A DNA stretch of 64,000 nucleotides, from positions 124,001-188,000 of the forward strand of contig NZ_CP066775.1 in assembly GCF_009754905.2 (NCBI RefSeq), read 5' to 3'. The DNA is from Mucilaginibacter ginkgonis (GTDB lineage: Bacteria; Bacteroidota; Bacteroidia; Sphingobacteriales; Sphingobacteriaceae). This document shows, in pieces, positions 63,436-64,000 of the stretch. The notes under the pieces are model-generated. The model did not search any database and was not told where the DNA came from. It saw only the letters and a list, made by a program, of their open reading frames with translations. The first letter of the stretch is position 1, and every line of letters begins with the position of its first letter. Made by a program: the position numbers and the translations under genes.

Positions 63436-64000
63436 ATGAAGAAGTTTTACTTTCTCCTATTATCCATTTTTGCTGTTCTGGCCGCTCAAACGGCGAGTGC
63501 GCAGTTAACAACCGCTACCGTTAGCGGTAAGGTTGTCGACGAAAAAGGCATTACCATGCCTGGTGTAACCGTTAATGCCGTTAACACAAGCACCGGCACA
63601 CGTTACGGCACTCAAACAAACGTAGATGGACGTTATAGCATCGCAAATGCTAACCCTGGCGGGCCTTATACCATCACGGTCACTTTTGTAGGCTACAAAA
63701 AAGAAGTACGTGAAGACATCACACTTAGCTTAGGAAACTCTACTTACAATTTCTTATTAAGCCCCGAGGCTACTGCACTTAAAGAAGTAACTGTCCGCGC
63801 AACCGGCGGTGCCACAAAAACAGGTGCCAGCACACGTATAGGTCAAAACGCTATTAAGACTTTGCCATCTATCAACCGCAACTTTCAAGACCTTACCCGT
63901 ACTACCCCGCAAAGTAACAATAACTCTTTCCAGGGTACTAACTATCGTTATAATAACGTAACCTTAGACGGTGCCATCAATAATGACGCGATTGGTTTTA
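63436..64000 (+). CDS. Oar-like TonB-dependent receptor, N-terminal part
   Basis: The gene runs off the right edge; 188 codons are in the window. The signal peptide is cleaved near ASAQL. It is followed by a carboxypeptidase-regulatory-like domain (VSGKVVDEKGITMPGVTVNA, then TNVDGRYSIAN). The plug domain starts near residue 115 with LKEVTVRATGG and a stretch FQGTNYRYNNVTLDGAINND that is typical of Oar-type receptors. These are large outer-membrane receptors with unknown substrate in most cases. Confidence 0.88.
   Translation, partial: MKKFYFLLLSIFAVLAAQTASAQLTTATVSGKVVDEKGITMPGVTVNAVNTSTGTRYGTQTNVDGRYSIANANPGGPYTITVTFVGYKKEVREDITLSLGNSTYNFLLSPEATALKEVTVRATGGATKTGASTRIGQNAIKTLPSINRNFQDLTRTTPQSNNNSFQGTNYRYNNVTLDGAINNDAIGF

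Overview
The window reads as chromosome of a Bacteroidota bacterium, most likely a Sphingobacteriaceae member close to Mucilaginibacter or Pedobacter. The signs are SusC/SusD pairs, a GldF-GldG-type protein beside dnaN, Bacteroidota -7 boxes of the form TAnnTTTG, an Oar-like TonB receptor and many short interspersed hairpin repeats. The genus is inferred, not proven.

Left part (1 to about 33.98 kb) looks like acquired DNA. It opens with the end of a polysaccharide utilisation locus for alpha-mannan: SusC (cut by the window edge), SusD, a SusE-like lipoprotein, GH76, GH92, GH76 and GH76, closed by a terminator, then a separate GH38 alpha-mannosidase. Next come a PAS histidine kinase, an OmpA-family protein with a second small outer-membrane protein, and a membrane protein. 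Two heavily decayed pseudogenes follow (an SDR enzyme and a response-regulator receiver) with a small acidic protein between them. From 19.58 to 25.09 kb runs a PRTRC cassette: SSB, a DUF932 protein, two small proteins, PRTRC E, C, an extra small ORF, F, B and a ThiF-like E1. PRTRC C, B and ThiF are the ubiquitin-like, E2-like and E1-like parts of a predicted bacterial conjugation pathway, the most interesting system here. A five-PAS kinase with its single-domain response regulator and a 55-residue gene follow. On the minus strand lie a 641-residue unknown protein, an XRE regulator, a 268-residue unknown protein and a tyrosine recombinase. Just beyond the recombinase is the 3' part of a tRNA-Asn gene without its 5' half. 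This is what the attachment-site junction of an integrated element looks like. No intact partner tRNA is visible further left, so the element may extend past the left edge of the window.

Right part (about 34 to 64 kb) is ordinary chromosome with housekeeping genes: accA, clpC, a gldF/gldG fusion, dnaN, rpsT, radC, pheT, zapA and rny. Among these are a Na+/H+ antiporter, a DHA2-type MFS exporter, a bacteriophytochrome kinase, a large MG2/plug-domain protein, two tandem DUF4397 lipoproteins, a DedA protein and a zinc-dependent phospholipase C-like protein. The window ends inside an Oar-like TonB-dependent receptor. Gene-poor gaps here are filled with repeat families, one of which begins GTCATTGCGAG and ends CTCGCAATGAC or close to it.

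The mannan genes form one pathway: surface endo-mannanases, SusCD uptake and periplasmic exo-mannosidases. Around dnaN, rpsT-radC, and pheT-zapA-rny the genes run in compact same-strand groups with clear terminators.
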